64,000 nucleotides of DNA, from positions 73,830 to 137,829 of the forward strand of contig CAJTYJ010000002.1 of assembly GCA_910583895.1 (NCBI GenBank), written 5' to 3'. The stretch comes from an uncultured Lachnospiraceae bacterium. GTDB taxonomy: Bacteria; Bacillota; Clostridia; Lachnospirales; Lachnospiraceae. Shown piece after piece: positions 48,087 through 57,614 of the stretch. The stretch's first letter is position 1, and every line of letters starts with the position of its first letter. The notes beneath the pieces are model-generated. The model ran no database searches and was not told the origin of the DNA. It worked only from the letters and a program-made list of their open reading frames with translations. The position numbers and the translations under genes were made by a program.

Positions 48087-48123
48087 AGAACCCTCCAGTC
48101 TTTTGTGAGCAATTGTTAATCTA

Positions 48124-48153
48124 TTTATATCATTTTTATAGACGGAGAGTCAA
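48124..48153 (-). promoter_or_regulatory. Promoter of prs
   Basis: On the minus strand TTGACT (48153-48148), 18 bp, TATAAA (48129-48124). Confidence 0.65.
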
Positions 48154-48228
48154 CCCATATAAAGGAAATTACGCAAAGAATTACAGATACAGGATCCTTC
48201 TGCGTGCAGGTGTCCGGCGAGGACAAAA

Positions 48229-48371
48229 TTACGGTTCACACCATGGCCAATCACTCCGTTGATTCGTCATGGACCAGTACCGTTATGGAGTCAAAGCATA
48301 TGCCCCATCGCCGAAGGCGATTTCCAACGGGCATATGCGGTTACACTCACAGGGTACCTGTGAACAGCAAC
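48229..48371. repeat. Three-hairpin dispersed repeat, copy 2
   Basis: About 143 bp, same orientation and about 93% identical to 16175-16318, with the same three hairpins. The outer arms of the second and third hairpins carry differences. It lies in the gap between the divergent prs and DUF512 genes. Confidence 0.75.
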
Positions 48372-48411
48372 AGGACAAAAGCCATGGGCATCCATGGCCG
48401 GCAACCGGTCA

Positions 48412-48440
48412 TTGCAATTTTTTCAAATCTTTAGTATAGT
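48412..48440 (+). promoter_or_regulatory. Promoter of the DUF512-der operon
   Basis: TTGCAA (48412-48417), 17-bp T-rich spacer, TATAGT (48435-48440). Confidence 0.7.
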
Positions 48441-48475
48441 TAAAAGAAATAGAGATAAAATGAGGTCAGAATGTT

Positions 48476-49777
48476 ATGGAGCATACAGTCAGTTTGGTGA
48501 CACCGGGGAGTATTGCAGAGGAACTGGGGATTGAAAGGGGAGATGTGCTTTTGTCCGTCAATGGACAAACTCCCGAGGATGTGTTTGACTATCGGTACCT
48601 GATGAATGAGGAGGAAGTGCTGGTCTTGATCCGCAAAGCGGACGGGGAAGAGTGGGAACTGGAGATTGAAAAGGAATACGAAGAAGATCTGGGGATGGAA
48701 TTCGAGAACGGACTGATGGATGACTATCGCTCCTGCAGAAATAAATGTATTTTCTGTTTTATCGACCAGCTTCCTGAAGGGATGCGCAGGACACTGTATT
48801 TTAAGGATGACGATTCCCGGCTGTCCTTTCTGCAGGGGAATTATCTGACCCTGACCAACATGGACGACCGGGATCTGGACCGCATCATTTATTATAAGCT
48901 GTCTCCGATCAATATTTCTTTTCAGGCGACGAATCCTGAACTGCGCTGCAGGATGCTGAACAACCGCTTTGCCGGAGATATTCTGCGCAAAGTGCAGAGG
49001 CTTCGGGAGGCAGGAATCGTCATGAACGGGCAGATTGTGCTCTGCAAAGGGGTCAATGACGGGGAAGAACTGGAGCGTTCCATCCGGGATCTGACGTCTT
49101 TTCTGCCGGAACTGCAAAGTGTCTCCGTGGTCCCGGTGGGCCTGACCCGCTACCGGGAGGGGCTGTATCCTCTGGAGCCTTTTACGGAAGAAGACGCCTG
49201 CCGGGTACTGCAGGTCATTCATCGATGGCAGGAGCGGATCTTTTCCGAACACGGGGTGCATTTTATTCATGGAGGAGATGAATGGTACATTCTGGCAAAA
49301 GAGCCGATGCCAGAGGCGGACACCTATGATGGGTATCTTCAGCTGGAAAATGGAGTCGGTATGGTGCGCCTTTTGGAGGAGGAAGTGACAGAGGCGCTTC
49401 GTGGTCATCCGGGAGACGACCGGGTCCGCCGTGTGACGGTTGCCACCGGAGTACTTGCGGCACCTTTTCTGCGGGCCCACGGGGCAAAGATTCAGGAGCA
49501 TTATCCCAATGTCCAGATTCAGGTGCTGGAGGTGAAAAACGAATTTTTTGGAGAGCAGATTACCGTTGCGGGGCTTTTGACCGGGCAGGATCTGATTGCA
49601 CAGTTAAAAGGAAAAGATTTGGGAGACCGGCTTTTGATTACGTCCAGTATGCTCAAATGCAATGAGCCTGTCTTTTTGGATGACACAACCGTGGCAGAAG
49701 TGGAAAATGCTTTACAAATCAAAATATTCATAGTAGAATCAAGCGGAACTAATCTGATAGAATGTATGATCGAGTAG
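48476..49777 (+). CDS. DUF512 protein with PDZ-like and radical-SAM-like regions
   Basis: The 433-residue protein starts with a PDZ-like domain (about 1-60; TPGSIAEELGIERGDVLLSVNG). A cysteine cluster CRNKCIFCFIDQLP (about 87-100) resembles a radical-SAM/Fe-S site, and a DUF512 domain fills the C-terminal half (ATGVLAAPFL, VLEVKNEFFGEQITVAGLLTGQDL, ITSSMLKCNEPVFLDDTTV). The gene is conserved directly before der in clostridia, suggesting a ribosome-related role. The chemistry is not known to me. RBS GAGG is about ten bases from ATG 48476. Confidence 0.88.
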   Translation: MEHTVSLVTPGSIAEELGIERGDVLLSVNGQTPEDVFDYRYLMNEEEVLVLIRKADGEEWELEIEKEYEEDLGMEFENGLMDDYRSCRNKCIFCFIDQLPEGMRRTLYFKDDDSRLSFLQGNYLTLTNMDDRDLDRIIYYKLSPINISFQATNPELRCRMLNNRFAGDILRKVQRLREAGIVMNGQIVLCKGVNDGEELERSIRDLTSFLPELQSVSVVPVGLTRYREGLYPLEPFTEEDACRVLQVIHRWQERIFSEHGVHFIHGGDEWYILAKEPMPEADTYDGYLQLENGVGMVRLLEEEVTEALRGHPGDDRVRRVTVATGVLAAPFLRAHGAKIQEHYPNVQIQVLEVKNEFFGEQITVAGLLTGQDLIAQLKGKDLGDRLLITSSMLKCNEPVFLDDTTVAEVENALQIKIFIVESSGTNLIECMIE

Positions 49778-49804
49778 AGACAGGCAGAGGAAAAGAGGTA
49801 AGAG

Positions 49805-51127
49805 ATGAGTAAACCAATCGTGGCCATTGTCGGGCGTCCCAATGTGGGAAAGTCTACCTTGTTCAATGCACTGGCGGGAGAGAATATCTCCATTGTCAAA
49901 GACACGCCGGGGGTGACCAGGGACCGGATTTATGCGGATGTCACATGGCTGAATTATCATTTTACAATGATTGACACCGGCGGAATTGAGCCGGACAGCA
50001 GCGATATTATCCTGTCCCAGATGCGGGAACAGGCCCAGATCGCCATTGATACGGCGGATGTGATTCTTTTTCTGGTGGATGTGCGTCAGGGGCTGCAGGA
50101 TGCGGATTCCAAAGTGGCAGATCTGCTTCGCCGTTCCCATAAGCCGGTAGTTCTGGTTGTGAATAAGGTGGACAGTTTTCAGAAATACATGGCGGACGTG
50201 TATGAATTCTATAATTTGGGGATCGGAGATCCGATACCGGTGTCGGCAGCATCCCGTCTGGGGATTGGCGATATGCTGGACGCAGTGGTGGCAGATTTTC
50301 CGCAGCAGATGGGGGATGAAGAGGAGGATGACCGCCCCAAAGTGGCTGTTGTAGGAAAGCCCAATGTGGGAAAGTCTTCCATTATCAATAAACTGACAGG
50401 CAAGAACCGGGTGATTGTGTCGGATATAGCAGGTACGACCCGGGATGCCATCGATACGGATATTCGCTATGATGGAAAAGAATACGTATTTATCGACACG
50501 GCAGGTCTTCGTCGGAAGAACAAAATTAAGGAGGAGCTGGAACGGTACAGCATTATCCGCACGGTGACTGCGGTGGAGCGGGCGGATGTGGTGGTCGTGG
50601 TGATCGATGCAGTGGAAGGCGTGACCGAACAAGATGCCAAGATCGCCGGCATCGCCCATGAGCGGGGCAAGGGGATCATCATTGCGGTCAACAAGTGGGA
50701 TGCCATTGAGAAAAATGACAAAACCATCTATGAATTTACCCGCCGGGTCCGGGAGATCCTTTCTTTTATGCCCTATGCGGAGATTTTGTTTATATCAGCC
50801 GAAACCGGACAGCGGCTGCCAAAACTTTTTGAGACCATTGACATGGTGGTGGAAAACCAGACGCTCCGGATTCAGACCGGTGTACTCAATGAGATCATCA
50901 TGGAGGCCACGGCCATGCAGCAGCCGCCTTCTGACCGGGGGAAAAGGCTTAAGATCTTCTATGTGACGCAGGTTTCTGTGAAGCCGCCTACCTTTGTGAT
51001 CTTTGTAAACAGCAAAGAGCTGATGCATTTTTCTTATACCAGATATTTGGAGAACAAGATTCGGGATACCTTTGGGTTTAAAGGAACTTCTTTGAAATTT
51101 ATCATACGGGAGAGAAAGGAACAGTGA
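49805..51127 (+). CDS. der: Ribosome assembly GTPase Der (EngA)
   Basis: The 440-residue protein has two tandem GTPase domains, unique to Der, and a C-terminal KH-like domain. Domain 1: GRPNVGKSTLFN, DTGGIEP, NKVD. Domain 2 (from about 178): GKPNVGKSSIINKLTG, AGTTRDAIDT, DTAGLRRK, NKWD. The KH-like part (about 350-440) ends FVNSKELMHFSYTRYLENKIRDTFGF. It is essential for 50S assembly. It is followed by plsY after 4 bp. Confidence 0.97.
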   Translation: MSKPIVAIVGRPNVGKSTLFNALAGENISIVKDTPGVTRDRIYADVTWLNYHFTMIDTGGIEPDSSDIILSQMREQAQIAIDTADVILFLVDVRQGLQDADSKVADLLRRSHKPVVLVVNKVDSFQKYMADVYEFYNLGIGDPIPVSAASRLGIGDMLDAVVADFPQQMGDEEEDDRPKVAVVGKPNVGKSSIINKLTGKNRVIVSDIAGTTRDAIDTDIRYDGKEYVFIDTAGLRRKNKIKEELERYSIIRTVTAVERADVVVVVIDAVEGVTEQDAKIAGIAHERGKGIIIAVNKWDAIEKNDKTIYEFTRRVREILSFMPYAEILFISAETGQRLPKLFETIDMVVENQTLRIQTGVLNEIIMEATAMQQPPSDRGKRLKIFYVTQVSVKPPTFVIFVNSKELMHFSYTRYLENKIRDTFGFKGTSLKFIIRERKEQ

Positions 51128-51131
51128 TAGT

Positions 51132-51773
51132 ATGGAACGAGTGATTTGTCTTGGGATCGGCTATCTGTTCGGCATTTTTCAGACGGCGTATATCTATGGA
51201 AAGTTAAACGGCATTGACATCCGGGAGTACGGAAGCGGCAACGCAGGGACGACCAATGCACTTCGGGTGCTGGGGAAAAAAGCCGGACTGACGGTATTTT
51301 TGGGAGATGTGGCCAAAACTGTACTGGCGGTTTTGGCAGTTCGGTTTTTGTTTGGGCGCCGGTATGGGGAGATCCTGCCGCTTCTGGGCCTGTATGCAGG
51401 CACAGGTGTGATTCTGGGACACAATTTTCCAATCCAGCTTGGCTTTAAAGGCGGTAAGGGGATCGCCTGTACGGCGGGGCTTGCAGTGACCCTTGGCCCC
51501 ATTGTCACGATCGTGGAGGCGGGGACTTTTCTGCTCTCGGTGATACTGAGCAGATATGTGTCGGTTGGATCCATTCTGGTGGTGATCGAGATGGTGGTTC
51601 TTCTGGTGGTGCTGGGAGAGAATGGTTATTATGGGATGAGCCAGGGACAGCGGATGGAATTTTATCTGATCAGTGTGGTGCTGGCCTGTATGGCAATCTA
51701 TCGTCACCGGGGGAATATCAGGAGGCTCATAAGCGGAACGGAAAGCAAAGTGTTTCAGAAAAAATCAGAGTAA
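51132..51773 (+). CDS. plsY: Glycerol-3-phosphate acyltransferase PlsY
   Basis: The 213-residue membrane protein has about five helices and the PlsY motifs: GSGNAGTTNALRVLGKK (motif 1), GHNFPIQLGFKGGKGIA (motif 2) and the late IYRHRGNIRRLISGTE (motif 3). It acylates glycerol-3-phosphate with acyl-phosphate to start phospholipid synthesis. The next gene, gpsA, supplies glycerol-3-phosphate. It has a C-terminal charged tail. Confidence 0.96.
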   Translation: MERVICLGIGYLFGIFQTAYIYGKLNGIDIREYGSGNAGTTNALRVLGKKAGLTVFLGDVAKTVLAVLAVRFLFGRRYGEILPLLGLYAGTGVILGHNFPIQLGFKGGKGIACTAGLAVTLGPIVTIVEAGTFLLSVILSRYVSVGSILVVIEMVVLLVVLGENGYYGMSQGQRMEFYLISVVLACMAIYRHRGNIRRLISGTESKVFQKKSE

Positions 51774-51785
51774 AGGAGAGGGTGG

Positions 51786-52829
51786 ATGATGGCAAAGATC
51801 AGTGTGATTGGGGCCGGGAGCTGGGGGACAGCCATTGCAAAACTGTTGGGGACCAATGGACATGAGGTGACTCTTTGGTCCAGAAATGAGGAGGAAGTCC
51901 GCGCGCTTTGTCAGAGCCGGGAAAACATATCCAAGCTTCCGGGTGTGAAGCTGCCGGAGAATGTACGATTTACTTCAGATCTGGAGGAATCGGTGCAGGA
52001 TAAGGACCTGCTGGTCTTTGCTGTCCCCTCCACAGCGGTCAGGGGAACGGCGCATAAGATTGCCGGATGGGTGCCTCCTGGACAGGTGATCGTTAATCTG
52101 GCCAAAGGAATTGAAGAGAGCACCCGCATGATTCTGACAGATATCATCGAACAGGAGATTCCTCAGGCAAACGGGGTGGTTCTGTCTGGTCCCAGTCACG
52201 CGGAGGAAGTGGGGCGCTGCATTCCCACGACGGTGGTGGTGGGCGCAAAGGACCGAAAGACCGCCGAGTATATTCAGAATATTTTCATGAATGAAGTGTT
52301 CCGGGTCTATACGAGTCCGGATATGCTGGGCATTGAGCTGGGCGGAGCGCTTAAAAATGTCATTGCTCTGGCAGCAGGTGTGGCCGACGGCCTTGGATGC
52401 GGGGATAATACGAAAGCAGCGCTGATCACCAGGGGAATCACGGAGATGAGCCGGCTGGGCGTGGCCATGGGCGGGCACATAGAGACTTTTAACGGACTGG
52501 CAGGGATGGGGGACCTGATCGTGACCTGCGCGTCGAGACACAGCCGGAACCGGAAGGCCGGATATCTGATCGGTCAGGGAAGGTCCATGCAGGAAGCCAT
52601 GGATGAAGTCCGCATGGTGGTGGAAGGCGTATATTCTGCAAAGGCGGCCATGGCGCTTGCAGCCGTCTATCAGGTGAGCATGCCCATTGTGGAAGAAGTC
52701 AACAAGGTACTTTTCGAGAACAAATCCGCAAAAGAAGCGATGACGGATCTGATGGTCCGGGACAAGAAGATTGAGAATCCAGAACTTCCCTGGAATGAGA
52801 ACTCAGGAAAAGAGGAGAAGGACAGATGA
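51786..52829 (+). CDS. gpsA: Glycerol-3-phosphate dehydrogenase [NAD(P)+]
   Basis: The 347-residue enzyme reduces dihydroxyacetone phosphate to glycerol-3-phosphate. It has the nucleotide motif VIGAGSWGTAIAKLL, the LAKGIEESTRMI strand, the catalytic Lys in GGALKNVIALAAGVADGLGCGDNTKAALITRG and the GLAGMGDLIVTCASRHSRN segment. The tail of about 15 residues is charged. ATG 51786 has AAAGGAG seven bases upstream (51789 also possible). Its stop overlaps the next start. Confidence 0.96.
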   Translation: MMAKISVIGAGSWGTAIAKLLGTNGHEVTLWSRNEEEVRALCQSRENISKLPGVKLPENVRFTSDLEESVQDKDLLVFAVPSTAVRGTAHKIAGWVPPGQVIVNLAKGIEESTRMILTDIIEQEIPQANGVVLSGPSHAEEVGRCIPTTVVVGAKDRKTAEYIQNIFMNEVFRVYTSPDMLGIELGGALKNVIALAAGVADGLGCGDNTKAALITRGITEMSRLGVAMGGHIETFNGLAGMGDLIVTCASRHSRNRKAGYLIGQGRSMQEAMDEVRMVVEGVYSAKAAMALAAVYQVSMPIVEEVNKVLFENKSAKEAMTDLMVRDKKIENPELPWNENSGKEEKDR

Positions 52830-53695
52830 CAAGGGAAGCATTTCAGGCATGGCTGAAAGAAGGACCGGTACTGCTGGACGGAGGCACGGGTTCCCTGCTG
52901 CGCAGCAGAGGAATGCCGGTGGGAGTCTGCACAGAACAGTGGGTATACGAGCACCCGGAGGTAATCGCTTCGATCCAGAAAGAATATGCAGATGCAGGAT
53001 CTCAGATTCTGTATGCGCCTACTTTTGGTGCAAACCGGGTTTCGCTGAAAAACATGGGACTGGAAGATTGTGTCAAAGAGATTAACTGTACGCTTGCAAA
53101 GCGCACCGTGGAACACGTAGGAGACCGGGTTAAAGTGGCAGGAGATCTGTCCACTACCGGGAAGCCCATGGAGCCTTATGGGCCAATGTCTTATGGAGAA
53201 CTTATGGATATCTATAAAGAGCAGATCGGATTTCTTGCAGAGTCCAAAGTAGAGCTTTTGGTGGCGGAGACACTGCTTTCTCTGGATGAGGCGCTGGTGA
53301 TCTGTGATGCGGCCAGGGAAATCTGCGCTCTTCCGCTGATGGTGTCTTTCAGCTGCGAAGGAGACGGCAATCTGTATTTTGGCGGTACCGTATTCGAGGC
53401 GGCAGCAGCGCTGGAAGCCATGGGGGTGGATGCGGTGGGCGTAAACTGCTCGGTTGGTCCGGATCAGTTAGAAGCGGTGATCCGCAGACTTAAGGAAACG
53501 GTGTCCATTCCCATTCTGGCAAAGCCCAATGCGGGGATGCCCGTGATCACAGAAACCGGAGAGGCGGTATATAATATGGAGGCAGAAGTCTTTGCACGTC
53601 ATGTACTGCATCTGCAGGAATGCGGGGCTTCCCTGATCGGCGGGTGCTGCGGGACAACGCCGGAGTATATCCGGATGGTAAAAAGTCACCTGTGA
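52826..53695 (+). CDS. Stand-alone homocysteine S-methyltransferase domain
   Basis: The 289-residue protein is equal to the N-terminal homocysteine-binding barrel of MetH. It has LLDGGTGSLLRSRGM at the start, the first zinc Cys in VGVNCSVGP and the pair in GGCCGTTPEYI. The other MetH domains (methylfolate, cobalamin, activation) are absent, so it either uses another methyl donor such as S-methylmethionine or works with split partners. The ATG overlaps the gpsA stop. Confidence 0.9.
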   Translation: MTREAFQAWLKEGPVLLDGGTGSLLRSRGMPVGVCTEQWVYEHPEVIASIQKEYADAGSQILYAPTFGANRVSLKNMGLEDCVKEINCTLAKRTVEHVGDRVKVAGDLSTTGKPMEPYGPMSYGELMDIYKEQIGFLAESKVELLVAETLLSLDEALVICDAAREICALPLMVSFSCEGDGNLYFGGTVFEAAAALEAMGVDAVGVNCSVGPDQLEAVIRRLKETVSIPILAKPNAGMPVITETGEAVYNMEAEVFARHVLHLQECGASLIGGCCGTTPEYIRMVKSHL

Positions 53696-53752
53696 TTGGT
53701 GTGAACCGTGACTGATTCTGCCTTGTTCCAGGGCGGATTCATGAATTATGAA

Positions 53753-53781
53753 TTGACAAAGAGTCTGTTCGTTGTTACAAT
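53753..53781 (+). promoter_or_regulatory. Promoter of ilvN
   Basis: TTGACA (53753-53758), 17 bp, TACAAT (53776-53781). The leader is only about 40 nt, so no T-box is possible here. Confidence 0.8.
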
Positions 53782-53825
53782 ATTTTGGTATTGATAAGTC
53801 GGAAGGAAAGAAGGCAGGGGAAGGA

Positions 53826-54368
53826 ATGGACAAAGTCGTTTTTTCAATGCTGGTGGAAAATTCATCAGGTGTTTTAAGCCGTATTGCGGGCCTTTACAGC
53901 CGGCGTGGCTATAATATTGACAGTATTACTGCAGGAGTGACCGCAGATCCGAATTTTACCCGAATCACCATTGTGGCCAGAGGGGACGAGATCATTCTGG
54001 AGCAGATTGAAAAGCAGCTTTTAAAGCTGGTGGATGTGGTGGATATCAAGAGGCTGGATCCGGACAGTTCTGTGTGCAGAGAGCTGGTGCTTTTAAAAGT
54101 GCTCTGCAATGAGCAAAACCGGCAGAATATCATATCCATTGCAGATATTTTCCGGGCGAAAATCGTAGATGTTTCCATAGAGTCACTGGTGATTGAACTG
54201 GTAGGAAGCCAGAGCAAGATCGAGGCATTCCTGCGCATGCTGCGGGGAGTGGAGATTTTGGAGCTTGCCCGTACCGGCATTACTGGTCTGTCCAGGGGGA
54301 CTTTCGATGTGAAGATACCGGATCAGGACGGAAAACTTGTGGACTACGATTTTATAAAAGCAGAATAA
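53826..54368 (+). CDS. ilvN: Acetolactate synthase small subunit
   Basis: The 180-residue regulatory subunit starts with an ACT domain (FSMLVENSSGVLSRIAGLYSRRGYNIDSITAG) that binds valine for feedback inhibition, followed by the ALS_ss C-terminal domain (RELVLLKVLCNEQNRQNIISIADIFRAKIVDV). The catalytic large subunit (ilvB) is not adjacent. ATG 53826 has GGGGAAGGA directly upstream. ilvC follows 37 bp later. Confidence 0.94.
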   Translation: MDKVVFSMLVENSSGVLSRIAGLYSRRGYNIDSITAGVTADPNFTRITIVARGDEIILEQIEKQLLKLVDVVDIKRLDPDSSVCRELVLLKVLCNEQNRQNIISIADIFRAKIVDVSIESLVIELVGSQSKIEAFLRMLRGVEILELARTGITGLSRGTFDVKIPDQDGKLVDYDFIKAE

Positions 54369-54405
54369 CACGCAAACACATTTTAAGACAATGGAGGAAA
54401 AGACA

Positions 54406-55422
54406 ATGGCAAAAATTTACTATCAGGAAGACTGTAATCTTTCCATGCTGGAAGGAAAGACGATCGCAGTCATCGGCTACGGAAGCCAGGGACATGCTCA
54501 TGCCCTGAATGCAAAGGAGTCCGGATGTCATGTGATCATCGGTCTTTATGAGGGAAGCAAGTCCTGGAAGAGGGCAGAAGAGCAGGGCTTTGAGGTGTAT
54601 ACAGCTGCAGAAGCGGCAAAAAAAGCAGATGTTATCATGATTCTGATCAACGATGAGCTGCAGGCTTCCATGTATAAGAAAGACATTGAGCCGAACCTGG
54701 AAGAAGGCAACATGCTGATGTTCGCCCATGGTTTTAATATTCATTTCAGTCAGATTGTGCCGCCGAAGAATGTGGATGTGACGATGATTGCGCCCAAAGG
54801 ACCGGGCCATACGGTCAGAAGCGAGTATCAGGCAGGAAAAGGTGTTCCGTGTCTGGTGGCGGTGCATCAGGATGCAACCGGCAAGGCTTTGGAGAAGGCG
54901 CTGGCTTATGCGCTGGCCATCGGCGGTGCAAGGGCAGGCGTTTTGGAGACCACATTCCGCACGGAGACCGAGACCGACCTGTTTGGTGAGCAGGCAGTTC
55001 TGTGCGGCGGCGTGTGCGCATTGATGCAGGCAGGTTATGAGACGTTGACCGAAGCAGGCTATGATCCGAGAAATGCTTATTTTGAGTGTATCCATGAGAT
55101 GAAACTGATCGTGGATCTGATCTATCAGTCCGGTTTCGAGGGAATGAGATACTCCATCTCCAACACGGCAGAGTACGGCGATTATATCACCGGGCCGAAG
55201 CTGATCACAGAAGAGACCAAGAAGACCATGAAGAAGATCTTAAAAGATATTCAGGATGGTTCTTTTGCAAAAGAGTTTCTGCTGGATATGTCCGCAGCAG
55301 GCGGACAGGCTCATTTCAAGGCCATGAGGAAGCTGGCTGCAGAGCATCCGTCTGAGAAAGTCGGAAAAGAAATTCGGAAACTGTACAGCTGGAACGGAGA
55401 GGACAAGCTGCTCGACAATTAA
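54406..55422 (+). CDS. ilvC: Ketol-acid reductoisomerase
   Basis: The 338-residue enzyme, second in valine/isoleucine synthesis, has KTIAVIGYGSQGHAHALNAKESG (NADPH site), the PNLEEGNMLMFAHGFNIHF strand, APKGPGHTVRSEY, and the metal Asp/Glu in TETDLFGEQAVLCGG and AYFECIHEMKLIVDLIYQ. It is the short class-I form. ATG 54406 has GGAGG eight bases upstream; an ATG at 54391 includes that RBS. A terminator follows at 55448. Confidence 0.97.
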   Translation: MAKIYYQEDCNLSMLEGKTIAVIGYGSQGHAHALNAKESGCHVIIGLYEGSKSWKRAEEQGFEVYTAAEAAKKADVIMILINDELQASMYKKDIEPNLEEGNMLMFAHGFNIHFSQIVPPKNVDVTMIAPKGPGHTVRSEYQAGKGVPCLVAVHQDATGKALEKALAYALAIGGARAGVLETTFRTETETDLFGEQAVLCGGVCALMQAGYETLTEAGYDPRNAYFECIHEMKLIVDLIYQSGFEGMRYSISNTAEYGDYITGPKLITEETKKTMKKILKDIQDGSFAKEFLLDMSAAGGQAHFKAMRKLAAEHPSEKVGKEIRKLYSWNGEDKLLDN

Positions 55423-55447
55423 AAGAGACATTTCAAATACACGGTTC

Positions 55448-55483
55448 GGAAGCTGACTTTTTAGAAGGTCAGCTTCCTGTTTT
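55448..55483 (+). terminator. Terminator after ilvC
   Basis: GGAAGCTGAC pairs with GTCAGCTTCC around a 10-nt loop, followed by TGTTTT. Confidence 0.85.
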
Positions 55484-55523
55484 CAAAGACCGAAAGTTTG
55501 GGCAGAGGGAAAAGGAGTAAGCC

Positions 55524-57593
55524 ATGAGGAAAGAAAAATATTCCGTTTGGCAGGTAAAATGCCTGTTTGTGACCTTTCATTTGCTGCTGGTGGCATATGC
55601 GGTTTTGTTTCTGCATCCTTTTTACGGATCGAATGATGAATTTACCCTGGCAGCCATTGCATCGGGGGCATATGGTGATTACACACAGTATTTTATCTAT
55701 ATTCACAGTGGATTTGGATGGATTTTGAAGCTGTTTTATATGCTGGTACCAGGATGGAACTGGTATACGATTGTCATGTATGGGATGATTTTTCTGTCTC
55801 TGACGGCGATTGGATTTGTCTGGATCGAAAGGGGCAAAAAGACCGGTGGAATTCTGGCCATGATGCTTTTGCTGGCCTGTCTGCAGCCCTTGTACGTGGA
55901 ATTTCAGTATACGAAGACTGCAGCAGTGGTGACGGCTGCCGGATATGTACTGCTGTTTGAATGGGCGAAAAAGAGGAAAAAAGAACCCATCGCGGCAGCT
56001 GCAGGAATTGTATGGCTGCTTCTTGGGAGCTGGATCCGGTTTCACGCGTTCGGGATGGTCAGCCTGATGGCTTTTGGCATGTGGCTGATCCGTGCCTGGC
56101 AGGTATGGAAGGACCGGGACTGGAAGGGATTTTTCCTTTGGGACTGTATGCCCTTTGTGTTGGCTTTTGGGCTGATCTTTGGAAGCATTGTAATGGAAAA
56201 TGTGCTGGTATATACGCCGGGCAGTCCGGAGGCTCATTATCGGGAATATGACCGGGCCAGGCAGAAACTTTTGGACTATGGGGTTCCAGAGTGGGATACG
56301 TACCAGGCGGAATATGAGGCGCTTGGGCTGACCCGGACGGACTGTATCAATCTGGAAAACTGGCTGATCGCAGATTATGATCGCTATACAGCGGATACCT
56401 TTCAGCAAATTGTCGCGTTCCGGCAGGATCTTCCCTTTCAGTGGGAATATCTGGTGGATTATCTGGTGATTTTAGCAAAAAAACCGCTGTTTTTACTTGG
56501 ATTTTTGATGACGATTCTCTGGCTTCTTCCACTTTCTGCCATAAAAGTACGAAAAAACTGGATCAGTGTCGGTTATCCATATGCGGCGCTGCTTGGGATC
56601 TATCTGTATTTTATTAAAATATACCGGGTGCTGCCGATTGTAGTAACAGCATGTCTTTTGAGTTTTGTAATTTTTATCTGGTCAGCGGCGGGGGAGGAGA
56701 TTACATTTTCCTGGGAAAAGAAGCTTTCTAAGAGGGGGCTTCTGACTGCCGGTGCGGGCGGTTTTTTTGTGACGGCTGGAATCTGTGTCCATATGCTGGT
56801 TACACCGGTCTTTCAGCTGCCAGTGCAGGAATCAAAGCCCAGTGTTGCCTTTCGGGCATTGTATGACACCATAAGCAAAAATAAGGAGATCTACTATGCG
56901 TTTGATCCTTTTACCAATAATGGAGTGGAGCTTGGTTATTCGATCCTGGAAAAAATACCGGAAGATTATCTGACCAATATTTTTACACTGGGGGGCTGGG
57001 AGACGGAATCCCCTCAGGTGGTTTCAAACCTGAATGTATACGAGCAGAGAAGCCTTCTGACGTCGCTTTATAAAAGCGACCGGGCGGTTTTGATTTCCAA
57101 CACCCTGTTGGAGCATATGATGCTACATCTGCAGGATACGTATGATGGTATTTTTATCACATACTCCAAGCTCAATCAAATCGGAGATTTTGATCTGTTT
57201 GCACTGAATTATAAAATGTCGGGTCTGAAGGATACGACAAAGTTCCATGCTTCGCTGGACAGAACTTACACGGCAGAGAATGAACGGTATGATGTGTTCG
57301 AGGCAACGGTTGAGATGACGCCGGAAGAGCTTCAGGGAAAGAGTGTCTTTCTCTGGATGGAGAGTGTGGAGAGCGGAAAGAGGCGAATGTACCAGGGAGT
57401 ATGGCTTCAGCAGGATGAAGACGGGCTGTATTCGATGCTGTATGACACAGCGCTTTGTGATACTGACCAGGTGCGGTTTACAATTCCCAAACTGAGTTAT
57501 CCGCTGGACGACCGGTATGAAGTCCGCATTGTGATCCGGGACGGGGATAAAGGAAGAAAACTTGTGACGGAAAACAACCTGTATCAGCCATAA
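55524..57593 (+). CDS. Large GT-C-like membrane protein
   Basis: The 689-residue protein has about ten membrane segments in residues 10-425, then an extracytoplasmic domain (about 430-689). The first loop carries YGSNDEFTLA, an acidic pair placed as in GT-C glycosyltransferases (which use a loop-1 Asp/Glu). No family was recognised, so this is only a structural guess. The following gene is an acyltransferase of the surface-polymer type, 21 bp downstream; together they suggest decoration of a cell-surface glycan. A good RBS (AAAAGGAG, seven bases) precedes ATG 55524. Confidence 0.6.
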   Translation: MRKEKYSVWQVKCLFVTFHLLLVAYAVLFLHPFYGSNDEFTLAAIASGAYGDYTQYFIYIHSGFGWILKLFYMLVPGWNWYTIVMYGMIFLSLTAIGFVWIERGKKTGGILAMMLLLACLQPLYVEFQYTKTAAVVTAAGYVLLFEWAKKRKKEPIAAAAGIVWLLLGSWIRFHAFGMVSLMAFGMWLIRAWQVWKDRDWKGFFLWDCMPFVLAFGLIFGSIVMENVLVYTPGSPEAHYREYDRARQKLLDYGVPEWDTYQAEYEALGLTRTDCINLENWLIADYDRYTADTFQQIVAFRQDLPFQWEYLVDYLVILAKKPLFLLGFLMTILWLLPLSAIKVRKNWISVGYPYAALLGIYLYFIKIYRVLPIVVTACLLSFVIFIWSAAGEEITFSWEKKLSKRGLLTAGAGGFFVTAGICVHMLVTPVFQLPVQESKPSVAFRALYDTISKNKEIYYAFDPFTNNGVELGYSILEKIPEDYLTNIFTLGGWETESPQVVSNLNVYEQRSLLTSLYKSDRAVLISNTLLEHMMLHLQDTYDGIFITYSKLNQIGDFDLFALNYKMSGLKDTTKFHASLDRTYTAENERYDVFEATVEMTPEELQGKSVFLWMESVESGKRRMYQGVWLQQDEDGLYSMLYDTALCDTDQVRFTIPKLSYPLDDRYEVRIVIRDGDKGRKLVTENNLYQP

Positions 57594-57614
57594 AACAAAA
57601 GGGAGATGAGAAGG

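Noticed and set aside
53697..53715. Third full copy of the three-hairpin repeat after the homocysteine methyltransferase gene
   Set aside because: Only about 15 bp (GGTGTGAACCG, inverted) match; counted as a fragment in the findings and not as a feature.
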